Shown: positions 25,450 to 37,641, counted from the stretch's first letter. The stretch is DNA of 64,000 nt from Sinosporangium siamense (GCF_016863435.1 NZ_BOOW01000004.1:62001-126000), one strand, 5' to 3'. Notes: generated by a model from the sequence alone, not told the origin. A program made the numbers and translations.

Positions 25450-26888
25450 CCCGCGCCCGGTGTGATCAGGCCGCATTCGTAGGCGAGGACGACGAGTTGC
25501 GCGCGGTCGACCAGGTCGAGCCGGTTGAGGACGGCGGCGACCGTCGTGGCGACCGCCGGTTCCGGGACGGCCAGGGTCTGCGCGATCTGCTCGTTGGTCA
25601 GCCCGCGGGCGACGAGCTTCACGATGTCGAGCTCGGCGTCGGACACCCCGGCGAGAGCCGCCGGGGCATCGGGCGCGGAGCGCCCGGCGAAGCCCGCGAT
25701 GAGCTGGGTGGTGACCGCCGGATCGATGAGCGCGTCGCCGGCGCAGGCGGCCCGCATCGCGACGAGGAACCGCCGGGGGGAGGACGTCTTGAGCACGAAC
25801 CCGCTGACACCCGCACGCAATGCCGCGTAGAGGTTCTCGTCGGTGCCGAAGGTCGTCATCATGATGACCTTGGGCGGGTTCGGGTCGGCCAGGATGCGGC
25901 GGGCGGCGGCCAGGCCGTCCAGGCCGGGCATCTGAATGTCCATGAGCACCAGATCGGGCCGCGTCTCGCGCACGACGGCGATCGCCCGCTCGCCGTCCTC
26001 GGCCTCCCCGGCGATCTCGAACCCCGGCTGATCGTCGACGACGACCCGCAGGCCGGCCCGCACGAGGGCCTGGTCGTCGACCACGACCACCCGCACGTTG
26101 CCGGGCTTGCCCTCGGGCAGTGTGGTCAGCCACCGCGGCCCCTCCAGGTGGGGCGCCTGGGAGAGCATGTCGCCCTCAAGGCGGCGCAGCGCCGCCGACA
26201 GGTCCAGGCCCAGCTCGTCGCGCCAGATGTCGCGGGCCCGGCGCAGTGCGGCGAGCGCGTCGCCCTGCCGCCCGGCCTGGTAGAGCGCGAGCGACAGCAG
26301 CCGCCAGGCCTCCTCTCGCAGCGGCTGCGCGGCGGCGTGCGCCTCCAGGTCCGCGACCAGCGCGGCGGCCCGTCCGAGCGAGAGCCCGGCGTCCGCCCGC
26401 CGCTCGATCGCGGTGAGACGCAGTTCGGCCAGGCGGGCGGCCTCGGTCGAGGCCCACGGCGAGTCGGCGAACTCCGCCAGCGCCGGCCCCCGCCAGAGCG
26501 CGAGCGCCCCCTCCATGCCGGCCCACACGTCGGCGGGACCACCGCCGGTCTTCACCAGCTCCTCGAACCGCCAGGCGTCCACCTGCTCGGCCGAGGCCTT
26601 CAGCGCGTAGCCCGGCGGCGCCGACACCAGCACCCCCGCCTCCTCCCGAGGCGCCCGATCGGGCTCCAGCGAACGGCGCAGCCGCGACACATAGCCCTGA
26701 ATCGTCGACAACGCCTGTGCGGGTGGGCGTCCGTCCCAGATGTCGTCGATGAGCGTGGTCACCGGCACGGCCCGCCCCCCGGCGACGATCAGCCGGGCGA
26801 GCACCGCCATCTGCCGCTGACCCCCCACGTCAAGTGGTGTGTCCCCGGCGAAAACCTGAAATGGCCCGAGAGTGAGAAATGTCAGCAT
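25446..26888 (-). CDS. Fused SARP (winged helix + BTAD) - receiver - LuxR regulator
   Basis: 480 residues from ATG 26888, where typical SARP proteins start (MLTFLTLGPFQVFAGD). Order: OmpR-type winged helix (1-85, RQMAVLARLIVAGG, TIQGYVSRLRRSLEPD), bacterial transcriptional activation domain (about 95-235, DAWRFEELVKTGGG, ARDIWRDELGLDL), receiver (about 263-380), then a LuxR helix-turn-helix (about 410-475). The receiver is intact: VVVDDQALVRAGL, DLVLMDIQMPGLDG with the phosphoacceptor Asp, MMTTFG and FVLKTSS. The LuxR recognition helix (PAVATTVAAVLNRL) lacks the usual Lys-Thr-His residues. DNA binding may therefore have moved to the SARP domain. It sits between two sensor genes and is probably phosphorylated by the kinase at 26995. 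Confidence 0.9.
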   Translation of the reverse strand: MLTFLTLGPFQVFAGDTPLDVGGQRQMAVLARLIVAGGRAVPVTTLIDDIWDGRPPAQALSTIQGYVSRLRRSLEPDRAPREEAGVLVSAPPGYALKASAEQVDAWRFEELVKTGGGPADVWAGMEGALALWRGPALAEFADSPWASTEAARLAELRLTAIERRADAGLSLGRAAALVADLEAHAAAQPLREEAWRLLSLALYQAGRQGDALAALRRARDIWRDELGLDLSAALRRLEGDMLSQAPHLEGPRWLTTLPEGKPGNVRVVVVDDQALVRAGLRVVVDDQPGFEIAGEAEDGERAIAVVRETRPDLVLMDIQMPGLDGLAAARRILADPNPPKVIMMTTFGTDENLYAALRAGVSGFVLKTSSPRRFLVAMRAACAGDALIDPAVTTQLIAGFAGRSAPDAPAALAGVSDAELDIVKLVARGLTNEQIAQTLAVPEPAVATTVAAVLNRLDLVDRAQLVVLAYECGLITPGAG

Positions 26889-26994
26889 GGCAGGCGTAAG
26901 CGTAGAGGGAATGAACGATCGGGGAGACGGCAACTACCGCCGTAATCGACTCCCCGATCCCATCGCCACGTGATCGTCCCGCACGTCGGCGGCC

Positions 26995-29040
26995 TCACAG
27001 CGGCAACGCCGCCTCGACCAGCGTGCCGCCGCCAGGCCGGGGCGACACGGTGCACACGCCGCCCAGTTCGGCGGCGCGCTCGCGCATGGACGACATGCCG
27101 ACGCCGCGGGGCGCCTGCTCACGCACCCCGAGGCCGTCGTCCTCGACCACCACACGCAGCACCTCGCGCCGCCGCCGCGCGCCCGAGCCCATGACGGCGA
27201 CGTGCGGCGACTCCTCCCGCGCCAGCCGTACGGTCACCCGGGCCGGGCCCGCGTGCCTGCGGGCGTTGGTGAGGGCCTCCTGCACGATGCGATAGGCCGC
27301 CACCTCCGCCGCGGCCGGCAGGGGGCCGAGGTCGCCGGCCTCCACGACGGCGCCGTCGCCGGTCAGGCCGCGCACGGCGTCAGCCAGGCCGAGTTCGTCG
27401 AGTTTGGGCGGGCGCAAGCCGTACACGAGTTCCCGGATGTCGCTCGTCACGGCGCTCATGCCGGTGCGCAGCCCGTCGAGGAGTTCCTCGGCCCGCGCCG
27501 GCGAGTTGCGCAGCGACACGCGGGCCGCGTTGAGGCTCATCGCCATGCCGCTGAGCGACTGGCCGAGCCCGTCGTGCAGGTCGCGCCGGAGCCGCCGCCG
27601 CTCCTCCTCCCGCGCGGCGAGGATGCGCCGCCGCGAGTCGCGCAGCTCGGCGGCGAGGCGTACGGCATGAGCCGCGTCGGCGGCGTAGGGAACGAGGGCC
27701 GCCAGCACCCGTTCGTCGTGCGCGACGGGGAAGGCGCGCGGGCTGGGCGGGCCGAGCAGCAGGGTCCCGACGGGTTCGCCGTGCCAGACGAGCGGGAGTT
27801 CGCGGACGGCCGCGCCGCGCTCGCCGGAGACCGTGACGGTGCCGCCCACGTCGATGCCGGTCCAGGTGGCCCCGAGCCCGGCGCGCAGGGCGGCGGTCGT
27901 GGCGGCCAGTCCCTCGGCGGGATCGGCCCGCTGGAGCCGCAGGCGGAGTTCCTCGGCGAGGGTGACGGGGTCGCCCGCCGTGCCGTACAGGAGCCGGTCG
28001 GCTCCTCGCCGGAACATCTTGCGGATGGGATGGAAGAACACCCCGGCGAACAGCGCGGCGGCGAGTCCCGCGACGCGGTCGAGGCCGGACAGGACGATGC
28101 CGGCCGCGGCGGTGACCGCGAAGTAGACCACCGCCACCACCGCGAGCAGCCCGGCGCCCACCAGGGCGCGCGTGATGAGCGTGTCGATGCCGAACAGCCG
28201 GTAGCGGAGCACGGCACTGGCGATCGCCGCCGGCACGAGCGGCAGAGTGAGCGCGGCGGCCCACCACAGGGGGTTGCCCACCGCCCACGGCACGACCACG
28301 GCGCCGATGGCGAGCAGCGGCCAGAGGATCTGACGGCGTTCGCCGGCGTCGGCGCGGCGGAAACGGACCGCGAGGGAGGCGAACGCCACGATCATCGCGA
28401 GGGCGATCAGCCAGCCGAGGAGCGTGCGGGACGTCAGGTGGTAGGGCGCGAAGCCCTCGATCGCGAACGGATTGGTGTCGTGCGGGGCGCGGGGCGGGCG
28501 CACCAGCTCGCGCAGCGTGTCGAGGGCCAGCACGGCGGCGGTGGCCACGGCGGCCCACCGCCACCGCGGCGACACCAGCCTCCCCGTGGGATATAGCAGC
28601 GGCAGGAGCACGGCGAGCAGCAGCGTGGCGATGTTCCACGTCACCGACACCCCGAGCCAGAGGGTGCGGGTGGGCCCGCCCTGGAGGGCGGTCAGGTGGG
28701 CGAGGCCGGTCAGCAGGATGTTGGCGGCCGAGGCGAGGCCGCCCAGGCTGAGCAGCCAGCCGATCCACAACGCCGGCCGGTGGTGGATCAGCAGCGCCCC
28801 GAAGGCGGGGAAGGTGACCCCCGCCACGTCCTCGGCCGTGAACGGCAGAGGAGTCGCCTCGTTGTCCGGCAACCCGCTGCCCACCCACAGGTGGGCGACC
28901 ACGAGCGCCGTGGAGACGACGGCCACAGCGACCGCCCCGATCCTGGCCACCACCTGAGCCCGCGCCCGCACTTGCAGACCACCCCAGCCACCGTCTTGAT
29001 CACCCTGCCGGGTTGGACGGTATCGCGGCCGGACCACCAT
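26995..29040 (-). CDS. Membrane sensor histidine kinase, NarL/DesK class
   Basis: 681 residues from ATG 29040 (a GTG at about codon 24 is an alternative). Several membrane helices (about 30-330), a GAF-like segment (about 370-470), the dimerisation/phosphoacceptor helix EERRRLRRDLHDGLGQSLSG with its His near residue 510, and a complete HATPase domain. The ATPase boxes are VQEALTNARRHA, VVEDDGLGV and RGVGMSSMRERAAELGG. It autophosphorylates and should pass phosphate to the SARP-receiver protein encoded 106 bases downstream. Sensor region and GAF part are paralogous to the degenerate kinase at 23767. First gene of the three-gene operon; signal unknown. Confidence 0.92.
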   Translation of the reverse strand: MVVRPRYRPTRQGDQDGGWGGLQVRARAQVVARIGAVAVAVVSTALVVAHLWVGSGLPDNEATPLPFTAEDVAGVTFPAFGALLIHHRPALWIGWLLSLGGLASAANILLTGLAHLTALQGGPTRTLWLGVSVTWNIATLLLAVLLPLLYPTGRLVSPRWRWAAVATAAVLALDTLRELVRPPRAPHDTNPFAIEGFAPYHLTSRTLLGWLIALAMIVAFASLAVRFRRADAGERRQILWPLLAIGAVVVPWAVGNPLWWAAALTLPLVPAAIASAVLRYRLFGIDTLITRALVGAGLLAVVAVVYFAVTAAAGIVLSGLDRVAGLAAALFAGVFFHPIRKMFRRGADRLLYGTAGDPVTLAEELRLRLQRADPAEGLAATTAALRAGLGATWTGIDVGGTVTVSGERGAAVRELPLVWHGEPVGTLLLGPPSPRAFPVAHDERVLAALVPYAADAAHAVRLAAELRDSRRRILAAREEERRRLRRDLHDGLGQSLSGMAMSLNAARVSLRNSPARAEELLDGLRTGMSAVTSDIRELVYGLRPPKLDELGLADAVRGLTGDGAVVEAGDLGPLPAAAEVAAYRIVQEALTNARRHAGPARVTVRLAREESPHVAVMGSGARRRREVLRVVVEDDGLGVREQAPRGVGMSSMRERAAELGGVCTVSPRPGGGTLVEAALPL

Positions 29041-29106
29041 CCGATTGACGTGCGTTGGACGTGGCCTTGATCCCTCCTCGGCCCGCGCGATCGGGGTGCC
29101 GCCCGA

Positions 29107-30333
29107 TTACAGCGCCGGCTGGACCGCGCGGCGGCGGATCGCGGGGGCGATCGCCATGTGGCCGGCCGCGGCGGCCAGGCCGAGCACGCCCATCGTGCAC
29201 CACAACGCCACGGGGCCGATCGACAGCAACCAGGTGCCGAGCGGCGGCGCGAGCAGGGCCGCGCCCGACCACGCGAAACCGTAGACCCCCATGTAGCGGC
29301 CCCGCAGGTGCGGCGGGGCGAGCCCGGCGACGACGGCTCCGCCGATGCCAGCCGTGATCACCTCGCCGGTCGTCCAGATCAGCAGCGCGACCATGAAGCC
29401 CGTCATCGACGTCGCCAGGGCGTGGAACGCGAAACCCACGCCCACGATCGCGACGCCGACCGCGAGCACGGTGCTGTGGTCGCGGCGGGCCAGCCAGGCG
29501 TTGATGAGCGGCTGCACGATCACGATGAGGATGCCGTTGGTGGCCATGGCCACGCCGTACTGGACGGTGGTGAGGCCGGAGCCGATCATGGCTAGCGGCA
29601 GGGTGCTGAACGCCTGGCTGTAGATCATCGTGTAGGCCAGGGAGAGCAGCACGAAGGCCAGCATGAGCCGGTCGCGCAGTACGTCGCGGAAGCCGCCGCC
29701 CTTCTTCTGCGAGGCGGTCTTCGTCTCGGGCACGGCCACCCACACCAGCGCTCCGAAGGCGACGGCGGAGACGGCGTTGATCCAGAAGAGCCAGATGATG
29801 CCGCTCTGCGCGAGCAGCCCGCCCACCGACATCGCCACGGAGAAACCCACGTTGAAGGCCCAGAACAGCAGCCCGTAGGCCCGGGGCCGGTCCGCCGCCG
29901 GGATGAGGTCGGCCACGAGGGCCTGCGACGCCGGGCGGTAGGCGTCGAGCGCGAGTCCCACGACGAACATCGCGGCCACGATCCACGGGAGCGACGTGCT
30001 GTAGCCGAGCGCCAGCATGCCCGCCGCCGCCACGAGCATGCCCCCGGTCAGGGTCGCGCGCCGCCCGATCCTGTCGGTCAGCCAGCCCGCGATGAGCTGT
30101 GACAACAGCGCCCCCGCGCCGTATACCGCCATGACGAGCCCGGCGACGGCGAGCGAGTGGCCGCGGGCCTGGGTCAGGTAGACGCCGATGAACGGCTCGA
30201 CCATCGTGCCGAGCCGGTTGAGCAGGCTGCCGGTCCACAACACCCAGAAGGTGCGGGGAAAGCCACCGATTCGAGACGCGAGAAAGGAGGGTTTGGGGGT
30301 GATCGTCTGGGCCACAGGCTCAGGTTCCGGCAT
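29107..30333 (-). CDS. DHA1-like MFS exporter
   Basis: 408 residues with twelve hydrophobic segments. The loop motif GWLTDRIGRRATLTGGMLV after helix 2 and LDAYRPASQALVADLIPAADR in the middle are typical of MdtH/YdhP-type exporters. ATG 30333 is chosen over the GTG directly before it; neither has a strong ribosome site. It lies 41 bases beyond the MarR gene on the same strand and is probably co-transcribed with it, thus controlled by the operator at 30869-30906. Substrate unknown. Confidence 0.88.
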   Translation of the reverse strand: MPEPEPVAQTITPKPSFLASRIGGFPRTFWVLWTGSLLNRLGTMVEPFIGVYLTQARGHSLAVAGLVMAVYGAGALLSQLIAGWLTDRIGRRATLTGGMLVAAAGMLALGYSTSLPWIVAAMFVVGLALDAYRPASQALVADLIPAADRPRAYGLLFWAFNVGFSVAMSVGGLLAQSGIIWLFWINAVSAVAFGALVWVAVPETKTASQKKGGGFRDVLRDRLMLAFVLLSLAYTMIYSQAFSTLPLAMIGSGLTTVQYGVAMATNGILIVIVQPLINAWLARRDHSTVLAVGVAIVGVGFAFHALATSMTGFMVALLIWTTGEVITAGIGGAVVAGLAPPHLRGRYMGVYGFAWSGAALLAPPLGTWLLSIGPVALWCTMGVLGLAAAAGHMAIAPAIRRRAVQPAL

Positions 30334-30374
30334 CACCCCGGGTGGGAGCGAACGTTTTAGCCCTGGCTAAACCC

Positions 30375-30845
30375 TCACCAAACAGGGCGCAGCGGGGGGA
30401 TGTCGTCGCCCGCGAGCACGCGGATGATCGCCGCGAGTTCGGCCCGCGGCACGTGCAGGCCCGCCTCGTGGAGCCGCTCGGTCAGTTGCGCCTCCAGCTC
30501 GTGCAGCGTCCGCCCGGCGGCCAGCAGGTGCTCATGGGCCTTCCCGGTGAGCACGACCAGTTTGCGGCGCCCGCCCGCGGGGTGCGGGGTGCGTTCGACG
30601 TAGCCGCGGCGTTCGAGGTCGTCGACTATCTGCCCGGCCGCCTGCTTGGTGACGCCGAGGCGTTCGGCCAGCTCGCTGCTCGTCGCGCCCGGCCCGCGCA
30701 GGGCCTGGAAGGTCATGCCGTGCACCGGCCGCAGGTCGGCGTGACCGGTCGCGTTGAGGCGGCGGGCGAACTCGGCGAGCAGCAGTTGGAAGGCCATGCC
30801 GAGCAGGAAGGTCAGCTCGGAGTGCTCAAGGGCGTCATCGGACAC
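30375..30845 (-). CDS. MarR-family regulator
   Basis: 156 residues. The winged helix is at about 45-115: GATSSELAERLGVTKQAAGQ, IVDDLERRGYVERTPHPAGG with the wing Asp/Arg residues, and RRKLVVLTGKAHEHL. GTG 30845 gives a very short leader; the predicted leftward promoter TTGATG-N16-TATATG (30887-30892, 30865-30870) lies inside the double palindrome, so the protein should repress itself. It is likely to control both the MFS exporter behind it and the divergent cupin. Confidence 0.9.
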   Translation of the reverse strand: MSDDALEHSELTFLLGMAFQLLLAEFARRLNATGHADLRPVHGMTFQALRGPGATSSELAERLGVTKQAAGQIVDDLERRGYVERTPHPAGGRRKLVVLTGKAHEHLLAAGRTLHELEAQLTERLHEAGLHVPRAELAAIIRVLAGDDIPPLRPVW

Positions 30846-30854
30846 CTGCTCATC

Positions 30855-30906
30855 TTGACATAGCCATATAAAGCCACTTTACTCGACATCAAGTAAAGCG
30901 GCTTTA
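30855..30906. promoter_or_regulatory. Overlapping divergent promoters with two MarR-type palindromes
   Basis: Two perfect palindromes, TAAAG-CCA-CTTTA (30869-30881) and TAAAGC-G-GCTTTA (30894-30906), are centred 25 bp apart. They belong to a larger 15-bp dyad. A rightward promoter TTGACA (30855-30860) - N17 - TTTACT (30878-30883) and a leftward one TTGATG - N16 - TATATG overlap them, so binding would block both. Confidence 0.7.
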
Positions 30907-30921
30907 CTAAGGAGAATCGCC

Positions 30922-31296
30922 ATGTATGTCGTCAGCGAGACCGAGCAGCGCACGACCAGGACACCGGCCGCCGATGTGTTCGCCTTGGCCGCGCCGAGCC
31001 AGGGCAGCGTGGAGATCGCCACCTGGCGGGTCGAGATCGGCGCGGGATCCGCAACCCCCGTGCACTCCATCGACCGCGAGCAGGTGTGGATGCCGCTGTC
31101 CGGCGTGTTCGAGGTCTTGGTCGGCGACCGGGCCGAGCGGGTCGGGGCCGGGCAGGCGGCCATCCTGCCCGCGGGGGCGGTCCGGCGGGTGGTCGCCGTC
31201 GGCGGGGCGGCCGAGGCGCTCGTGGCCATGGGCGTCGGCGGCACGGCGGCCGTGCCGGGCGGTGAGAGCGGGATTCCGCTGCCCTGGGCGCAATGA
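30922..31296 (+). CDS. Small single-domain cupin
   Basis: 124 residues from ATG 30922 with AAGGAGA upstream. A conserved beta-barrel cupin: SATPVHSIDREQVWMPLSG is the first cupin motif with its His and Glu metal ligands, and VGAGQAAILPAGAVRRV the second, in which the usual His is replaced by Arg. It could be a small-molecule binding or isomerising protein. Its promoter overlaps the MarR palindromes, so it belongs to the MarR regulon together with the exporter on the other side. Confidence 0.85.
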   Translation: MYVVSETEQRTTRTPAADVFALAAPSQGSVEIATWRVEIGAGSATPVHSIDREQVWMPLSGVFEVLVGDRAERVGAGQAAILPAGAVRRVVAVGGAAEALVAMGVGGTAAVPGGESGIPLPWAQ

Positions 31297-31362
31297 GGCT
31301 GAGACGGCCCCGGTGGAGGGTGAGTCAGTGAACTGTGGCTAAATGGCCACCGGGGGTGAGGT

Positions 31363-32325
31363 TTGGCCGTCGAGTGGATCTTCGGGACCGAGGACGTCGC
31401 GCGCATTCGCTTCGCGTTCTCGCCGCTCTGGGAGGTTGTCTTCAGCCTGCGTGCGCTGCGCGACCCGGCGCGGCACTCGGTGCACCTGCCCTTCGTCCGG
31501 GCCGTGCGCCCACGCATCGCCGCGCTGGGGCTGAGCGATGTCTTCGACCTCATCCCGGCCGAGGGCTATGTGCCCGACTTCATCACCCCGCCCCCCGCCA
31601 GCCCGGTGCCCGACTTCGAAGCCGACCTCGACCTGATCCGGCGTGCGCCCCCCGGCCTCGCCGCCGAAGAGGTGGCCGAGGCCGAGCAGATCGGGCCCGC
31701 CGTGACCGAGCGGTTCCGCGCCGACCCGGAAGGGTGCATCGACCGGGTCGTCGCGGGGCTACGGCGCTACTGGGACGAGGTGTTCGCCGACTACTGGCCC
31801 CGCGTCTACGGGCTTTTGGAGAGCGACGTGCTGTGGCGGTCGCGGCGGCTGGCCAGCGGGGGAGCGCGGGAGCTGTTCGCCGACCTCAACCCGGCGGTGC
31901 GCTGGGACGGCGACCGGCTCTGGGTGCTGCGCCACTGGCGCCACTCCCGCGCGCTGAGCGGCGAGGGGCTGCTGCTGGTGCCGACCGCCTTCCGGTGGCC
32001 GGATGTGGCCACCATTGTCTATCCGTACCAGCCGATGCTGGCCTATCCGGCGCGCGGCATCGGCACCCTGTGGGTCGATCAGCCGCCGCCGGCGCCCGAG
32101 GCGCTGGCGGCGCTGCTCGGGCGCACCCGCGCGATGGTGCTGACGGCGCTGGCGGAGCCGGCGTCCACCACGTCTCTGGCCCGGCGGTTCTCCCTCACGC
32201 CGGGGGCGGTCAGCCAGCATCTGGCGGTGCTGGTCGACGGCGGCCTGGTGGCGCGGCGGCGGGTGGGGCGCGTGGTCGTCTACCGGCGCACACCCATGGG
32301 AGATGCGCTGGTCTGCGCGTCCTGA
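31363..32325 (+). CDS. ArsR-family regulator with large N-terminal domain (DUF5937 type)
   Basis: 320 residues from TTG 31363 with a GGGGGTGAGG site before it. The N-terminal about 230 residues follow the pattern of actinobacterial DUF5937 proteins (FSPLWEVVFSLRALRDPARH, then RYWDEVFADYWPRVYGLLE). The C-terminal about 75 residues form an ArsR-like winged helix (TTSLARRFSLTPGAVSQHLA, then GGLVARRRVGRVVVYRRT). There is no cysteine metal site, so metal sensing is unlikely. Target unknown; it lies between the cupin and glnA2 and is probably monocistronic. Confidence 0.85.
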   Translation: MAVEWIFGTEDVARIRFAFSPLWEVVFSLRALRDPARHSVHLPFVRAVRPRIAALGLSDVFDLIPAEGYVPDFITPPPASPVPDFEADLDLIRRAPPGLAAEEVAEAEQIGPAVTERFRADPEGCIDRVVAGLRRYWDEVFADYWPRVYGLLESDVLWRSRRLASGGARELFADLNPAVRWDGDRLWVLRHWRHSRALSGEGLLLVPTAFRWPDVATIVYPYQPMLAYPARGIGTLWVDQPPPAPEALAALLGRTRAMVLTALAEPASTTSLARRFSLTPGAVSQHLAVLVDGGLVARRRVGRVVVYRRTPMGDALVCAS

Positions 32326-32438
32326 GATTCCGGCCGACCGGATACCCTGGACGTGGGCCGACACGCAGATTGTGCACATGTGGCCATAGGTGAGGGTGAG
32401 TCTCCGCATTCGTACGCGTGGAGCGTGCCCGGTCACCC

Positions 32439-32454
32439 GTAACGTGAGCGAAAC
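32439..32454 (+). promoter_or_regulatory. GlnR-like box upstream of glnA2
   Basis: GTAAC-N6-GAAAC (GTAACGTGAGCGAAAC) fits the streptomycete GlnR consensus gTnAC-n6-GaAAc. It lies about 100 bases before the glnA2 start. A similar box precedes glnA at 63245-63260. Matching by eye only. Confidence 0.5.
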
Positions 32455-32551
32455 AAGGTTCCGGCAGACTGGAAAGTGGCCAGAAATGTCTGCCGCAGGC
32501 CGAGGGCGACATTGGCGTCGATCTGACGCGGCAGTAAGTAGAGGAGTTGCC

Positions 32552-33913
32552 TTGGACCGCCAGCAGGAGTTCGTGCTGCGCACTCTCGAAGAGCGCGACA
32601 TCCGGTTCATCCGGCTGTGGTTCACCGACGTTCTGGGCTTCCTGAAGTCGGTGGCCATCGCACCAGCGGAGCTGGAGGGCGCATTCGCCGAAGGCATCGG
32701 CTTTGACGGGTCGGCGATCGAAGGATTCGCCCGCGTCTATGAGTCGGACATGCTGGCCAAACCTGATCCCTCGACTTTCCAGGTGCTCCCGTGGCGCAGC
32801 GAGACGCCGGGGGCGGCCCGCATCTTCTGCGACATCTTGATGCCCGACGGCTCACCGTCGCACGCCGACCCCCGCTGGGTGCTCAAGCGCACCCTGGCCA
32901 GGGCGGCCGACATGGGGTTCACGTTCTACACCCACCCCGAGATCGAGTTCTTCCTCCTCAAGTCGCGCCCCGACGGCACCGGGCGGCCCGAGCCGATCGA
33001 CCACGGCGGCTACTTCGACCACACCCCGCACAGCTCCGGCCACGACTTCCGGCGCAACGCCATCATGATGCTCGAGTCCATGGGCATCTCGGTCGAGTTC
33101 AGCCACCACGAGGGCGGCCCCGGCCAGCAGGAGATCGACCTGCGCTACGCCGACGCCCTCACCACGGCAGACAACATCATGACCTTCCGCCTGGTGATGA
33201 AGGAAGTGGCCCTTGAGCAGGGCATCTGGGCGTCGTTCATGCCCAAGCCCTTCACCGAGCACCCCGGCTCGGGCATGCACACCCACATGTCGCTCTTCGA
33301 GGGCGACCGCAACGCCTTCTACGAGCCCGGCGCCGAATACCAGCTCTCCAAGATCGGCCGCTCCTTCATCGGCGGCCTGCTCAAGCACGCCGCCGAGATC
33401 ACCGCCGTGTGCAACCAGTGGGTCAACTCCTACAAGCGCCTGTGGGGCGGGGCCGAGGCCATCGCCGGGGCCGGGGGAGAGGCGCCCGCCTACATCTCGT
33501 GGGGCCACAACAACCGCTCCGCCCTCGTCCGCGTGCCGATGTACAAACCGCACAAGGGCGGCTCGACCCGCATCGAGTTCCGGTCCCTCGACTCCTCGTG
33601 CAACCCCTACCTCGCCTTCGCGGTCATCCTCGCGGCCGGCCTCAAGGGCATCGAGGAGGGCTACGAGATGCCCCCCGGCGCCGAGGACGACGTGTGGGCC
33701 CTCACGAGCGCCGAGCGCAGAGCCCTCGGCATCAAGCCGCTCCCGCAGAGCCTCGACGAGGCCATCAGCGCGATGGAGCGCAGCGAGCTCGTCGCCGAGA
33801 CCCTCGGCGAGCACGTATTCGACTACTTCCTGCGCAACAAGCGCACCGAGTGGAGCGAATACCGCCGCCAGGTGACCGAATACGAGCTGGGACGCTATCT
33901 GCCGGTCCTCTAG
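32552..33913 (+). CDS. glnA2: Glutamine synthetase, GlnA2 type
   Basis: 453 residues from TTG 32552, with GAGGAG at 32541-32546. Type I glutamine synthetase: VLGFLKSVAIAP in the beta-grasp domain, GIGFDGSAIEGFARV, the Glu ligands of THPEIEFF, the GPGQQEIDL loop, the ATP-site MPKPFTEHPGSGMHTHMS, WGHNNRSALVRVP and RIEFRSLDSSCNPYLAF. Where adenylylated enzymes carry a Tyr in a DLYELP-like motif, this one has EDDVWALT, so GlnE should not modify it. It makes glutamine from glutamate and ammonia. Homology to mycobacterial GlnA2 is inferred from these features and from glnE/glnA nearby; a gamma-glutamylpolyamine synthetase role is a less likely alternative. Confidence 0.92.
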   Translation: MDRQQEFVLRTLEERDIRFIRLWFTDVLGFLKSVAIAPAELEGAFAEGIGFDGSAIEGFARVYESDMLAKPDPSTFQVLPWRSETPGAARIFCDILMPDGSPSHADPRWVLKRTLARAADMGFTFYTHPEIEFFLLKSRPDGTGRPEPIDHGGYFDHTPHSSGHDFRRNAIMMLESMGISVEFSHHEGGPGQQEIDLRYADALTTADNIMTFRLVMKEVALEQGIWASFMPKPFTEHPGSGMHTHMSLFEGDRNAFYEPGAEYQLSKIGRSFIGGLLKHAAEITAVCNQWVNSYKRLWGGAEAIAGAGGEAPAYISWGHNNRSALVRVPMYKPHKGGSTRIEFRSLDSSCNPYLAFAVILAAGLKGIEEGYEMPPGAEDDVWALTSAERRALGIKPLPQSLDEAISAMERSELVAETLGEHVFDYFLRNKRTEWSEYRRQVTEYELGRYLPVL

Positions 33914-33922
33914 GCCACCTCG

Positions 33923-33936
33923 GTACGGCGAAGCCG
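33923..33936 (+). repeat. Single copy of the GTACGGCGAAGCCG repeat
   Basis: A perfect 14-base copy 10 bases after the glnA2 stop, before the terminator hairpin. Confidence 0.7.
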
Positions 33937-33971
33937 GGAGGGCCGCTCGCCTCCCGGGGGGCGTCGCACCG

Positions 33972-34001
33972 GGCGGAGGCGCTTAGGCGGACGCCTCCGC
34001 C
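33972..34001 (+). terminator. Terminator of glnA2
   Basis: A perfect 10-bp stem (33972-33981 with 33992-34001, arm GGCGGAGGCG) with a 10-base loop, 59 bases after the stop. Confidence 0.6.
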
Positions 34002-34089
34002 GTGATCCCGCAGCGGGTTCGAACTTCACGGTGTTCCCGCGCGTCAAAGGGAGTCACAGGGACTTTTCACGGATCGCTGGAGGATTCTC

Positions 34090-37641
<3,552 letters not shown>

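Noticed and set aside
26888-26933. TTG 26933 as start of the SARP-receiver gene
   Set aside because: No ribosome site, and the extra 15 residues precede the conserved SARP start MLTFLTLGP.
34010-34030. GGGTTCGAA as the T-arm of a tRNA
   Set aside because: No acceptor, D-arm or anticodon arm can be folded around it. I saw no tRNA or rRNA gene in the window.
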